Source of the DNA: Ustilaginoidea virens
Taxonomy: Eukaryota; Ascomycota; Sordariomycetes; Hypocreales; Clavicipitaceae
Length of the DNA: 64,000 nt
Assembly: GCF_000687475.1 (NCBI RefSeq)
Contig: NC_057320.1
Location: 4,808,501 to 4,872,500 of the forward strand
Direction of reading: 5' to 3'
Shown here: positions 24,429 to 37,122 of the stretch, one piece after another
How the letters are laid out: the number at the start of each line of letters is the position of its first letter
How positions within the stretch are numbered: the stretch's first letter is position 1
The notes under the pieces: model-generated
Told to the model about the DNA's origin: nothing
Database searches by the model: none
What the model saw: only the letters and a program-made list of their open reading frames with translations
Translations under genes and position numbers: made by a program

Positions 24429-25807
24429 ATGTCGCCTCAGGCAGTTTTAGTGTATATCGCACGAGGTAAGCTTTTGGCTGTAGCTCACTTCTGCATCAAC
24501 TACTAACAGCTTGCTGCCGGGACTTTGCTGCGAAGGGGATATATGCACCACTCGGATGCAGTCTGCCTGGAGCTGTTTTCCAAGGCCCTCGTGGGTAAAG
24601 AAAAACACCCCGGTATGTCCTTCGATCTCTACATCTTTGAACCCAATTTGAGTTAGCCTCTAATTCAGCAAAAGGCAAACTCTCTGCGTCGTTGGAACAG
24701 AGCATTCACCTAGAATGGGAGGATGTTTTTGATTTTGTTGACCCTTTTGGCGACCGCCGAGGTTGTGTATTCCGGACCGTCTGGACATTCGACCTTGACG
24801 ACGACCTTCTCTTTCTCAAAAACAAAGATCAAACCTGCTTCGTCTCTCTAGAACTTGCCCGGGGACGAGTGCTCACTCTAACTGATTTTGAGCCGCTTAA
24901 CTCACCTGGACAACTATCACTGGAGGTGCAGAACCTCCCAGAGCCTTTCTGGGAGCCTAAACTCAATCCCAACCCGCGCATAAAGTCATTCGTGGGCAGG
25001 CTCCTCCGTGACCTTGCTTACACATGGCGCCATGTTCTCCGGAGGCCCATGAAGACTGTCACATTTATGAAACTGGCATATGCTAGCGTCTGGTTATCAA
25101 CGTTGGATTTCACCATATTCGAACGAACGGGGTTTGAGCATGTCTATACTCGTGGACCATATGTTGATGTTGTTGACCTCCCAGCCTGGGAAGCCCCAGA
25201 AGAGACTCTCGTCCGAGCAGGATCATGTTGGTTTGCTCTTACGCAAGATACTCGGGAGGGCCTAGAAATGGTGCAACGTCATTTGACAAGTCGCTCGGAA
25301 AATTCCACGACAAATATGAGAACATACGTCATTCTGACCCTTCGGCATATTACTCTTTGTAGGGCGCGAGGGAGTGAACTCGTGTGGACGCGTTCTGAGA
25401 CTTTCTTTGCTGACGATTCAGCATGCGATACTGCCATCGACATGATTCTCTGGGCGGCCAATACTGTGGGCACTGAGGCAGAGCAAACCGCCATTAACTC
25501 TTTCCCCGTTGAGATTCAAGACATGATTCTTCTTCATGCAACAACTAGTTTCATTGCATCGGCCAAATTGGGCTGTGTACTCGGCGCAGGATCACCCTTC
25601 CTTTGGGTTGATAATGGTTTGGAGTTTGAGCTCCAAAGCAACAAGAGACACCGAACGGAATGCTCCCCCATAGAATCCCAGGTTTGTTTTGGTGGAGTGA
25701 TGAGCGGTTTATCCTATAAGCAGCAAAGCAGCAACCGGGGAGGTTTCATCCGTCTGCCTCCGCCTCCTGACCTCCTGCGGGCGAACCCGAGCCGCGACGC
25801 CAGGTGA
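24429..25807 (+). CDS. Hypothetical protein, 418 aa, apparently intact
   Basis: I do not recognise the family. The proposed exons are 24429-24465, 24510-24590 and 24669-25807. Intron 1 has donor GTAAGC and branch CTAAC. Intron 2 uses GTGGGT, the choice that keeps the frame open. The product starts MSPQAVLVYIARACC and is soluble-looking, with no signal peptide or membrane helix. The central part is rich in aromatic and acidic residues. Near the C-terminus, FPVEIQDMILLHAT resembles the start of an F-box-like helix but is too short to call. The single 1.1-kb final exon stands out among decayed neighbours. Function unknown; exon 2 boundaries are the least certain part. Confidence 0.6.
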
Positions 25808-26129
25808 CTATACTGGCCTGTGTCTATTCATCTACTCGTACAGCCAAGAGACTACGCTTTTAATCCAACTCTATCTAAAAGCATTTGCATACGTCTGGTG
25901 TGAGATTGACAGGGCTTAGACAGTTGAAGGTCTACATACCACTTCCAAGTTTCTGTTGCTAAAATTTATTCATTGCTGGTAAATCTAGTGATTTTTTATT
26001 TCTTTTGGCAACGCTTTTGTGAACTAGCCGCCGTATAAGAGCAAGTTTGTACCATGAAATCAAGCTACGCTATGGGAGTCTGGAGAGTACAGCTGCACCT
26101 GGTTGACGGGCTATGCTATTTTTAAACCG

Positions 26130-26277
26130 TGGTGAAATATATGTTGATATATTGATGATGATGACTGATGAAGAAACTAACATTCAGGCCGGAGGCTCAA
26201 AGGAAGGAATGACTATCAACGGGTAGGAACAACCTAAGCCCGGCATGGTCGGATAACCAGCAATCCGATATCCAACA
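26130..26277 (-). mobile_element. LTR-like repeat unit B
   Basis: Reverse strand starts TGTTGGATATCGGATTGC and ends near TATATTTCACCA. It is adjacent to and similar to unit A. No matching flanking duplication was found. Confidence 0.45.
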
Positions 26278-26282
26278 GTCTC

Positions 26283-26397
26283 TGTAGTGAAATATATGTT
26301 GATATATTGATGATGATGATGATGATGATGACTGATGACTGATGAGGAACCAAGATATGACCATCACGGGTCGGAACAGCATATCCGATATCCGACA
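26283..26397 (-). mobile_element. LTR-like repeat unit A (possible solo LTR)
   Basis: Reverse strand runs TGTCGGATATCGGATATGC to TATTTCACTACA, with TG..CA ends. Flanks are GTCTC (26278-26282) and GTTTC (26398-26402), a 5-bp duplication with one C/T difference. An ATGATG run lies inside. Confidence 0.55.
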
Positions 26398-26411
26398 GTT
26401 TCGACATGACG

Positions 26412-27231
26412 TTAGATGAATGCCCAAGGATTTGCTTTGAGATACTCTGCCCATTGTGTGACACGTTCTGCGTTGTTTCGCAGATGACATACGTCGCTGA
26501 CCGCTGTCAAAGTCGTGTTGGCCCAGTGGAAAAACTGGATGTCCATGCCCACCTGGACCATGCCGTAGACCTGTCTACTCTCGTTCTGCGCATTCTCGCA
26601 GTGCCTTGTTAAATGCTCAACCGCTGCTTCCCAGTTCTCATTTGCCCTCTTGCACTCAACCATCATGAAATCGTAAACATATGCCGAGCCTCTTGCTCTG
26701 CATTCAACCTTGAACACAGTGTGATCTGGGGTACTTGACACTCTGCTGTCTTCCTGGACGACGTCGTACCCATCTTCGCTTCTGAAAAGAAACCTGAGCA
26801 TTCCCGTTGTCGCTCTCCGATGGAGAGCTTCACTCGAGTCTGGGTGCCTTTCAAGCGTTCTAAGATGCGTGGCAACAATTCTGTCCTCGGTATACAGCCG
26901 CGCCGGCGGAGGATTGGGATCCATGAAGACGATTCTCCCGGTACGTACGTTTCTCCTACCAACAAGTTATAGTGGCTGTCTATGAATCTCCAGATGGTGT
27001 AGTTTCACTGACCATAGCATGTAGGTGTCGTCATAGTCCCAGGCATCCTCCAATGTGTAAGCGCCTATGAGTGGTATTTGCAGGCAAGATTCTTACCCCG
27101 GGGCGGTCCTCCCAACCAGAGGGAATCGAGTACTGACTCTCCTGCGATTCAAGGCTCGTGTAGTAAACTTGACCAGCCGGGTTCGAATGCTGCGCCCATC
27201 GACCTCCTTCGAGTAAACCGACGTAGGACAT
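26412..27231 (-). CDS. Small hypothetical protein with WW-like N-terminus
   Basis: The ATG at 27231 opens a segment with WW-domain character: GRWAQHSNPAGQVYY, later GWEDRPG. A GT-AG intron (27062-27099 region) and a second (donor GTCAGT near 27015, acceptor TAG near 26958) lead to DDTYMLWRNVRTGRIVFMDPNPPP, then the body ending at 26412. The body contains FMMVECKRANENW, where an E-C-K near acidic residues recalls PD-(D/E)XK folds, but this is only a resemblance. The first exon join does not keep frame with the obvious sites, so either a site is misread or there is a lesion. WW domains bind proline-rich peptides. Function unknown. Confidence 0.5.
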
Positions 27232-30200
27232 GGTGCAAATATGTGGAGTGTAACTTGAACAGGCAAGAACGCGCAATGATATGATGGAGAGCTTATTGAA
27301 GCAGTTTGCTGTGATGGGAAGTATGCCGTTGGTTTGACAAGAATGTAGAACGTTGCCTTGGGCTCTCCGGAACTGTCGGTTTAAATAAGTCTGCCATTTC
27401 ATAGCAAGTGTCCGATTGCGGGCGCCTAAGGGTTTCTTTTCTTGGCTTCATGCCGTGAACTTGCATTGGCCCGACGAAGCAAGCAACGCTTGTATTAGGC
27501 GCGAGCAAAGACGCTAACGACAAGGCCTGGCCATTTGGTGAGGGCCCGAAGTCCACCGGAGCGCCTCCACTCGCTCAAGACTGTACAAGAGCCTGGTCAT
27601 CGACTTCAGGCGTTGGGGATTTACGTTTCTGAGCCGTGTCGCTTCTTAGATGACGTCTGTTTTCTTACGACATATCCTTTTTGTAGTCGTCTTCCTCGTC
27701 TTCTGACGGCTCGATTATGTCGTCTGTCTTGGTATTAGCACCTAATGTAGACATTCCACACCACAACAGGCGCATGTTATGGGTCTTACTATTGGGCTTA
27801 TTTTTCTTTAAAGTACGCTTTCTCTTCCGTGGCGGCTCAACTTTGGCGGCTGTTTTGCCATCGGATTGGCCCGGTAGACAAACTTCAGGGATAGCGGCGC
27901 AAACGCCAGCGCCTAATCTCGACCCAGCGACAAGCCTTGTCTCCAATAGATTGGTGGCCGGGACTTTCCGCGCCCCTGTTGGGTTTAAATAAGGCACATT
28001 TGAAGTCCCCAGAATCTGTTCCAAGTGGGGTCTCAATTATGGCAGCATCTGTTAAAACTGTTCCGGTGTGATCTCTGGCATAACTAGTATAGCTTCCGGC
28101 ATTCTATTCGCTTGAATCGGAGCCGGCATATTGCCAGTTAGAGGTAAAATTGGAATAGATTGTCCCATGGTTTATGTCTGTATGTCTGGTTTATTCTCTA
28201 GATTCAGGAGTTCTTCAATCCAGTATCTATCAACTCCATCGAATTTTATCGTAGTTCTTAGTGCATTCTTTTTTATAACTTTAGCCGGTCCTCTGGTTAT
28301 CACCGGCTGAGTATCCTTGCCCTTTATTGCTGCTATGGTTCTCGCATTGCCCTCATCCTCAATTTCGATATAGTGTGGTGAACGGTATTGAACAGTTCCA
28401 AGATTGCAAATCGTGCGGGCTGGTCTTTTCTCCAAACCTTTTGGTGGAACATCCATCGACTCCCCAACAGGCGCCCCTTCCGATCATTCAGCCGGGTATG
28501 CCGAGGTCGCGAGATGAAAGGTGGAACACATAGACACGCAGTAGTGGAATATTGAACATGCAGTAGGCGCTAAAGTCGAAAAAGAATTATGCCTCTTGAC
28601 ATATCGAGGAAAATCGCGGGTGTATCTATGAAGATAAGGGATATGGCCCCTAGGCTAGGAGTGCGTGTGATTTGATATACTGGTGCTACCTTGTAGGATA
28701 GTCAATTATACTGAGTCGTATAAAGGGGGGGTTGTAGCCGGCTATGGTGCTGTTGAAGGGCCTTGATACTGAAAACAGACTATTTACCAGGCTGTTGATA
28801 ATGATGATGATGTCACTATTACAGTAGCCTATGCAGTAGCCTGTGTAGCATGCTGCAAGGCATGTAGAGCCTTGATTGAGCTAAATTGCATTGCTTGCTG
28901 CGAATAGTGCATATAAAGCCTTTGAGATGTACATACCTAGGTAGTCGTAGATTGCGCTAGTTGCATCAGTAGAGAGAAAAAGTTGTACGTGTTCTGCTCA
29001 TAGAAAATGTGTGCAAAGGTACATGTCCCACTTTAGGCTTAGCTTACACCGGGTTGAATTATCCACTACTGCGTGTTTATACTTGAGCGGGGCACCCACG
29101 CTACATGTCTAGACTTTGTGCCGAGTCGACCTCACCTGGAATGTCCTCCGCACCCCACGTCTACATCATGGCCTCATGCTCTGCCCCGGAGGCATATTAC
29201 GCAGACTCACGAAACCATTTTACGCGTCTTGATCGGACCAGCTGCTGGGCTGCGGCCTGGTGCGTGAGCGGGTGAACCCGGCTGCCAATTACCAATGAGA
29301 GTGGTTAGCCTCGGGGCAAACAAAGTCGCATGGGGTCAATCCATCGCCATGGTGGCTATAGTAAAAGACTCTAATAAGCGCCCGCGAGACCTTCTCCACA
29401 AACTAGGGGACAGGGCGGGTCCCGTGACTGGGGCTGATGGCGCTCATGAGATGGCTTCACCACCACTCCACAGAGCTCTCCTCCTTATGGCGTGCATCAC
29501 GGAGGGGCCCGCGTGTTCTCAGCGCTAAACGATCACGGTCGGTGTTTCACGAGGCGCTCAGCGCTGCAGGCGCCTACGATGCGAAGGTAATCGGCCGCGG
29601 GGTGCTTGAAAATCAGCGCGGACCCCAGGCCACAACGTGACTGCTGCAGGATATGCCATATCCGCCGTATTCCGCTTCCGTCGTGGCCACCGTCCCCTCG
29701 CACCAAGGGAGGCCCGTCGGCTAAACCCCCATCCTACCAGAGAGCTTATTCTCTCGATGCTCGGTCTGCTGCCGATTTTCCGACGACTTGAGATTCGTGT
29801 GCTTTTACCCGTGCGTCCCGACAATGACATGACGCTGCGTTCTGTAGAGCATCGCATCAGGCCGCGCGGGAAACATCGCAGCCCGATGGATGCGGTTGCA
29901 CCATGGTTAGTACATGCGGCAGCAGTTGCAGTAGCAATAGCGCGCGGTGGCGCATGATGCTTCGCCCATGGCAGATTGCCATAATGTGCCATGCAGTGCG
30001 TACGAGCTCGATAGCATAATAGCACGATGTATCGGTCGGTCCTGAGCGTGTGTGTGCAGGCCCTGCTCGCCGTTAGACGTTTACACCCCGTCATGACTCA
30101 TGCAACAGCTTACTGTTTCTCCTATGAATGCGCTTCTCCACTCCACGGACAGAAACTCACTTACACGCAGATGTCAAGACACCTGCATGCTTCGCCGGCA

Positions 30201-30321
30201 TGATATCAGCCCGTCATAATGCCGACGTCATTCACCGGCATAATCACCCAAGCAGCACGCCATGAAGAGCGCGGCGCCTTCATTGTGCTCGAGCCTTGGT
30301 TTTCTCGTCTTCAACTCATAA
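27232..30321. other. Gene-poor stretch, about 3 kb
   Basis: No recognised family. Two - strand open frames (28172-28456, 94 aa; 27665-28036, 123 aa with basic cluster PRKRKRTLKKNK) may be pieces of one decayed element but are unsupported. The rest is AT-richer DNA with short direct repeats (CAGTAGCCT near 28820). Confidence 0.45.
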
Positions 30322-31446
30322 ATGACCCCTAGTCGTCGCCAACGACTTCAGCCATGGTTCGGAGTCGACCCGACCCAGCGACTTCCCTTGCTGCGGAACC
30401 AACCCCCCCCCCCCCCTGCCGGGCCGTCGGCAATCCGACCTACCCACCCCCACGGGCTTCAAGTACCGCAGCGAAGCCCGCGGCGACGAAAACGGCACCG
30501 TGCTGTTCATCGGCGCGGCCACCACCATCATCGAGTGGCGCGGCTCCCGCATCCTGACCGACCCCAACTTCCTCCCCGCCGGCGACCATGTCCACCTCGG
30601 GCCTGGCGCAGACGCCGCGCGCCGCGCCGATCCCGCCGTCGACCTCGACCAGCCCCCCCCGTGGACTGCGTCCTCCTGTCGCACTACCACGAGGACCACT
30701 TTGACAAGCTGGTCGAGAACTCGCTCAGCCGCGCGTTCCCCATCATCTCCACGTCCCACGGGGCGCGGTGCCTGGCCTCGCCAGACGCCAAGAGCGACCC
30801 GTTCTGCAACGTCGCCGGCCTGCATGTCTTTGAGAGCGCGCTCCTCGACGTCGGCTGCGGGGACCCGGCCCGTCCTCGGGGCATCAAGGTGACGGCCATG
30901 CCTGGCAAGCACGTTCCGCCGGGGCCGCTGTCCGCCGGGAACGATTTCCTCCCGGCGTTGCCCCCGACAAGCGGCTGGCTCGTCGAGCTCGGCCACCCCC
31001 ACCCTTCGGCCGATGCGGCGGGCGGCGAGGGAGGCGGGGATGCAGGCTACAGGATCTACATCTCGGGCGATACGCTGCTCGTCGACGAGCCGAAGGAAAT
31101 ACCCGAGAGGCTCGGAGGGCAAAGGCTGGACCTGATGCTTGTCCATCTCGGGGGCACGACGATCCCGGGCGCCTCTCTGCCACTGGTGATGGTGACGATG
31201 GATGCCAAGCAGGGGGTGCAGTTGATGCAGTTGATGCAGTTGATGCAGTTGATGCGTCCGGACGTGACCATTCCGGTCCGTTTTGACGATTACGACGTCT
31301 TCGCCTCTTCCCTCGACGAGTTCAAAGCAGAGGTCGAGGCCGCGCAGCTGCAGGACCGGGTGAGGTACTTGGATAGTGGGGAGGCATACAGGTTCACTGT
31401 AATGCGTGGTCAGGTGCAGGTCAAGAATGGGTCCGGATCAGGGTAG
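30322..31446 (+). pseudogene. Metallo-beta-lactamase-fold protein with disrupted reading frame
   Basis: The C-terminal two thirds read cleanly: VDCVLLSHYHEDHFDKL with the H-x-H-x-D-H metal motif, then VTAMPGKHVPPGP, RIYISGDTLLVDEP, LMLVHLGGTTIPG and VTIPVRFDDYDVF. The N-terminal family sequence (NGTVLFIGAATTIIEW, ILTDPNFLPAGDHVH) lies in another frame. The switch occurs at an 8-C run (30653-30660); one more C would restore it. That upstream frame also lacks an ATG, since a stop overlaps the ATG at 30322. So there are two lesions, or base-count errors in C runs. An in-frame QLM repeat (x4) lies at about 31219-31251. Relatives are zinc hydrolases of the UlaG/phospholipase-D-like type; substrate unknown. 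Confidence 0.7.
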
Positions 31447-34162
31447 ATTTAGCTCTTGCTGTCTCTTGCTGAAAAAAAAAACACCCTGACGCGTTATCTT
31501 CAGCAAGACTGCACGCATCGTGGCTGCTTCCATGTCGGCCGCACGGCCAATGACGCGTCGGCATCGTGAAGCTACACTGGAGAAGAGTTTGAAACCCGGA
31601 GAACTGATGATTTGGCTAGCCAGATGTACATCCAAGCAAAGGCTGCTTGTCGGAAAATCAAATACCCACTGTGCCTTGAACAAGTTGGCCTGAGACCTGC
31701 AGGTGCTCAAGATCTTATCCAGCAGGTTCCTACAGCTTACAGTATAGCATTTAGAGCCCTTTACATAATATTGGCATGGCGAAGCGCATATAGTGTAGCG
31801 GATATTATCAATTTGCAACCAGGCATCTCAATAGGAAGGTGGTGTGTACACACAGGGCCTGCTGGATCCTGGAATGTTAGCTCTATAGGGTTCTGTTGAC
31901 TCTTTGGGCCTTGATCATACCATGTCCCAGCACTTCACGTTCTCATGCGCAAACCGCTTGCTATCTGCCTGCTCTTATTCACGTCAGTCGCGTCGCAAGA
32001 GATGTGCAAAGAGTCAAGCAAGGCAAACGGAAACCCTAACAGCTTGCCCCATATCACTTCATGGTCAACCCTTCTTTTATATTACCAGCCCCAAGTGACG
32101 AGAAGCGCAAATGGACAAGAGCAAGGTCGCCGTCGGAAATAGACATATTGCCGTTTGACGCCACTACCGCGACTTTGGCCTTGGCTAAGCATCTTGTTCA
32201 ATGATGTCACTGCTCAGCCGTCCATAGAGTGATTCTGATGAGTGACTGTGATGTCTTGTTACATCATCCCTCATTTGCTAAAAATCCCGTAATTAAGTGG
32301 AATTTGATATTCGAAATCCATCTTGGGGAAGAAAATTGACTGCAAAAAGTGAGGGATGCCCCCCCAACCAGAGCCAAGAAATTGTGAATTTTACTTTAAA
32401 TAATCCCGAGTACTTCTTTGTTCCATGCAACACTCTAAAGTGGCGTAGCAGGCTGATTATTGCCGTGTCAAATGTACTCCTTAGGTTTGGATAATCTTAA
32501 AATAAGAATGCAAATATGAGAATTCTCCGTGTATACCTGGTCCCGGGCCCCGGGTCCTTTATTCTCATCATTATGTCAGTTCGATTCGTGTTTTATTGCT
32601 TCCCATAATCGCGACAAAGCTATTCTGGTCATCACATATGCGAAATGAGTCATGTAATAAAGTGAACTAGTCTTCATTTGTCGACCAAATTTCCAAAGTC
32701 GGCGGGTAGGGTAGACGATAAGTCGAGACGCCGAGCCCTTATGAGATGAGACCTTTGCTGGCGAGTAGCATCCAGAAGCACACCCAAGAGCCGGCCGATA
32801 ACCTTTAAAGACATTGCTATTTTAGCAGGAGAAACCTCATCTTTCCTTGAATTGAAACACGTCGTCGTTTTTACCGTGGCAGATGTGAAGTCTGTGCAAC
32901 AAGTCGACTTGCTCGTGGAGTGGAACGTCGTTCCATGTCATGGAATTAGGCGAGAAAACGTCAAGTAACGCGACATGAAGAATTGCCTGGTGGTTTGAGA
33001 AGGTATTGGGGAGTGAATGCTATGGCGGTTAAGTGGTAAAATGGCTTCAGGCGGCGCTCTGTCAGGAAGGAGGGCTCGAAATGGATTCGGGAACGCCTTT
33101 CCATGACTGACGCGTGAATCAAGCGGCGAGAGTGACTCTTGCAGACGAGATTTGCTTTCTTTTCAATCCTTGCGAGACCTTTCTTGAATGTTGTCTCGGG
33201 TGTTTATGTGTCGGTGCGCATTCTTCACTCGGACTACATGGTAAACATTGCAGTCCCCAAAGAGAAAGATATGCTTCTAGCACAGAACTGTAGTAACAAA
33301 AGCCCCGGCGTAGGTTGCCGCTCGGGATGCAACGGGATGGGCGGCTTAGACAACGGCTTAGAGTTCATTGCGCATGCCACAATCACCTTCCTGAGAGCCG
33401 GTTTCCACCAGGTGGAGCAGCCGGATCCGAGAGGACGTTGTGAGTCGACATCTCTGGGTGCGAGGCTGCACGGCATGGCGTGACTGCGGTGCAGCCGTAT
33501 CTATCGAAGCACGTAAGCGCATGTGTTGGCGCGGTTGGACGGCTGCCATCTCTGGGCTGTCCATCCCGCATTTTACACCGAGGAAGAGGGCTGGGGGGAG
33601 GAGGGAGAAACCAAAAGCAAGCGGCCACGTACGAATGACGCGAGGGTTGTATTCTTTCTCGTGTCCAATTGTTGTGTCACCTTCGGTTCCTTCTCGTGCG
33701 CCCCTTCCAATCTGAACCGAGAACCGACCAATTACCCGCTATCCCCGCTCCTTCGCCCCCCGGACAGGGGATATATGGAGTGTACCAGCGTAGCACAAAG
33801 AAGGTGTTATCGCATGACGGCGGCTGTCCAGGTGCCAAGATGCCACGCCTTGTATGCCAGCGTCCCATTTTGGCCAGCCGTGGCGTGATGGAGCAAAATG
33901 AGGGCCTGGCCGCTGAAGAAGCGGTGACACTTGTGGTATCCGAAGCCTGACAAGTAATATTGCGTCGACCGAGGTACGCGATGAAGCCGGGAACCTATAA
34001 AAGGTACGGGGATACGGAGTGGACAGGCTGGCGATCCAGGCGACAGGTTGGTATGGAAGCGTATGAAGCTGATCGGCCGGCCTTGCATCAACACGTCGGC
34101 ACTCCTTTGTTCACAGCTGCTTGATTCGACGTCGGGCGCCGGAAGGAAGTCGCGTCTCGGCC
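31447..34162. other. Long intergenic region before the second OPT gene
   Basis: About 2.7 kb without a supported gene. The left part is AT-rich; the right part has a TATAAAAG element. Small open frames give no recognisable protein. Confidence 0.55.
33996..34004 (+). promoter_or_regulatory. TATA box of the second OPT gene
   Basis: CTATAAAAGG lies about 160 bp before the ATG at 34163 and is the only good TATA element in the region. Confidence 0.5.
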
Positions 34163-37122
34163 ATGGCCACCAATAGCACGCTGCCCGAGGGGGACAACGC
34201 CGTTCCGGGAAAAGCAGAGCGTGTCGCCGGCGACGAGGTGGTCAATGAGAAATCGGTGCGTGCCCGAGCCGATGTTGATGCTGATGATGATGGCCCAGAC
34301 GCCGGAAACGCTGACGCCTCTGCCGCCAAGCCGGCTTTGGTTTCGAGCGGCGACAACAAAAAGGAGGCCGGAGACGAGGAAATCATCGTGGTCACCGGGC
34401 ACGATGCGGCGCAGCACCTGCTCCCGCTGCGGGACGACGGGGAGCCGGCCCTGACGTTGCGAAGCATATTTCTGGCGTCGTGTCTGTCCGCCTTCCAGGC
34501 CGTCATGAGCCAGATTTACTCGGTGAGCATTGGGAGAGGAGCACAGTGCGAGGGGCTCAGCAGGTGATGCCGCTCGCACTCGCACTCGCACTCGCACTCG
34601 CACTCGCCAGCGGCGCCAGCTGCAGCAGCTGCCGCCACTTGCTGATCTGATCCGAGCTGCGACTTGAGCTGAAGCCGCGACTGACCCAGCCGCGCGCAGT
34701 TCAAACCCACGGGCATCACCGTCTCGGGCATCTTCATCGTCCTCATCGCCTACTTTGCCGGCAAGGCCTGGGCCGCGCTCCTCCCCCGCGGCGACCGCCA
34801 CGAAGCGCAATGGCGGCAAACCTCGCGCCACGGCACTCTCCCCCTCTGGATCCGCGCCCTCAAGCTCGTCAACCCGGGGCCCTGGAACCTCAAGGAGCAC
34901 GCCGTGTGCGCCATCAGCGCCACGTCCGCCTCCAACGCCGCCGCCAGCATCACCGTCTTCGCCGCCCAGAACCTCTTCTACGACCTGCCGCTGAGCGCCA
35001 CCACCGTCGTCCTGTCCACCATCTCCATCGGCCTCTTTGGCTACGGCGTCTGCGGCGTCCTCCGCCCCATCTGCGTGTGGCACGTCGAGTCCGTCTACTG
35101 GAGCACCTTGCCGACGGTCAAGACCCTCCAGGGCCTGCACTGGCAGGACGTCAAGAAGTCGAAGCCCATCCGCGTGTTCTGGTACAGCTTTGTCGGCATG
35201 GCCGTCTACGAGATCTTCCCGGCCTACGTCTTTCCGTGGCTCAACTCCGTGTCGATCCCGTGCCTGGCGGCCATGAATGCCACGGGCGCCAAGGCGAGCC
35301 TCCTGACGAACCTGTTTGGCGGCGCGACCAACAATGTGGGCTTGGGCATCCTATCTCTTTCGCTTGACTGGCAATATGTAAGCAATCACTGAAGCGCCTC
35401 GCTCTTCTCCGGCCCCAGTGCCTCTTTCGTGTGCCGCAAGGAAAACAAGCGGGAGGGGGGGGGGGGGGGGTCGATGGAACGGGACGGCGCGATCCGACGC
35501 TGACCCCCGTGCTAGATCACCTCGTTTCAGACGTCCGTCCCTCTCAAGCTGCAGACTCACCAGGCCGCCGGCTTCTTCGTCTGCTTCATCGCTATGCTGA
35601 GCATCTACTACACCAACGCCTGGGACGCCAAATCGCAGCCGTTCATGTCGACGCGCCTGCGGACACAAAGCGGGGAGCCGTATCCCACCGCCAAGCTTCT
35701 GTCCCAGGGTGTGCTTGATCAGTCCGCGTTGGCCCAGTATGGGATTCCTCGACTGGCCGGGAGCTTTGCCTATGCCATGTTCATCGCCAATGCAGCTGTA
35801 CGTGGCACTCGTGGGTCCAAGCCCGGCATGACGCTGATGGCTGCTTTCGTGTAGATTGGCGCCTTGGTTGCCCACTGCGTTCTCTTTTGGGGCAGGGATT
35901 TCGTCCAGGCATACAAGACGGCCAAAGCGGGACGCTACGACGACCGGCACCATGCCTACATGGCAAAGCACTACAGGGAAGTGCCCTGGTGGTGGTACAC
36001 CGTCGTCCTTGTCTCCAGCTTCATTCTCGGCCTCGTCGTCGTCGTGAGGGAGGACATTACCCTGCCGGTGTGGGCATACCTGGTGGCACTTCTGGTGGGA
36101 ATCATCATCGCCCCCTTGGTCAGTGCATTAAAGTTCCTGCTCCTTTCCAAGAAGAAGAAAAAACGCAAAAGAACGCGCCGTTTAACCACGTGCAGCATTG
36201 GACAGAGCACCGTGACGCTTGCTCGCTACGGCAACGGCATCGGCACCAACAACATCTCCAAGATGTTGGCGGGCCTGATGATTCCCGGACGCCCCATCGG
36301 CAACATGTATTTCTCTGCCTGGTCCCACAACGTCATTGTCAACTGCGTCGCTCTGTGCGGTGACTTGAAAATGGGCGAATACCGTGCGTGCGCACCCCCC
36401 TTGTGCATCGCGAGACTCTGCTGACTCGACCCAAGTAAAAATCCCCCCTCGCGTCATGTTTCTCACCCAGATATATGGCACCGTCCTCGGCGGCTTCATC
36501 AACTACGCCGTCATGATAGCCATCGTCAACGGCAACCGCGATCTGCTGGCCAACTCGAACGGAAATGCCTCCTGGAGCGGCGCCAGCATCCAGTCGTACA
36601 ACACAAACGCCATTTCTTGGGCCTTGGCAAAATATCTCTTTGGATGGGGCAGGACCTACTCTTTCGTGCCCTTTGGACTAGCTATTGGCGCGGGCATTGT
36701 CGCTCTTCACCGTCTAGTTGCCTATGTTGGTGCCCCTTTTGCTTCCTCCCGCCTTACCGTTGAAACTGATGATTGTGCGATAGTTTGTGCCAAGAGTAAA
36801 GGGCTTCGCTCTCGCCGAGATCCACATGCCGCAATTTATACAGTACGCCGGCTACATACCGTACAACCAGTCGCAGACCTGCGTCATCTTCAGCTGGATC
36901 ATCGCGGGCTTCTTTACGCAGTTCTACCTGCGAAACTACAAGCCGCGGCTGTTCAAGGACTACATGTACCTTGTCACGGGCGCCTTTGACGGAGCCAGCC
37001 TCTTTGTGCTGTTTATCCTGTCGTTTGCCGTGTTTGGTGCGGGTGGCAAGTCGATCCCGTTCCCCGCGTGGTGGGGGAACAATGCTGGCGGAACGTTGGA
37101 TCACTGCCCAGTGGGTTCGTAG
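34163..37122 (+). CDS. Oligopeptide transporter, OPT family (second copy)
   Basis: Seven exons keep frame throughout: 34163-34522, 34700-35377, 35516-35797, 35855-36118, 36206-36383, 36436-36725 and 36784-37122, making 796 aa. OPT signatures are LVNPGPWNLKEH, the GGATNNVGLG loop, RYGNGIGTNN, GRPIGNMYFSAWSHN, KIPPRVMFLTQIYG and GYIPYNQSQTCVIFSW. About 110 acidic N-terminal residues precede the membrane part. Intron 4 (36119-36205) could be read through in frame, but that would insert a KKKKKRKRTRR stretch inside a conserved block, so splicing is preferred. The last intron uses a GTTGGT donor. It should be a plasma-membrane proton-coupled peptide importer. It is clearly distinct from the copy at 14.8 kb, so not a recent duplicate. 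Confidence 0.92.
34574..34608. repeat. CGCACT hexamer repeat in OPT intron 1
   Basis: Five to six copies of CGCACT in the first intron of the second OPT gene (34523-34699). Confidence 0.8.

Larger units (their letters stand above)
25808..26411. other. Intergenic with LTR-like repeats
   Basis: AT-rich 3' flank followed by two related repeat units. No gene seen. Confidence 0.55.

Noticed and set aside
27165..27195. GGTTCGAATGC resembling a tRNA T-loop
   Set aside because: No acceptor stem or anticodon arm could be folded around it, and it lies in the WW-like exon.
36119..36205. Read-through of OPT intron 4 adding a Lys/Arg-rich loop
   Set aside because: Frame stays open, but the insert breaks a conserved block, and clean GT-AG sites restore the family sequence.
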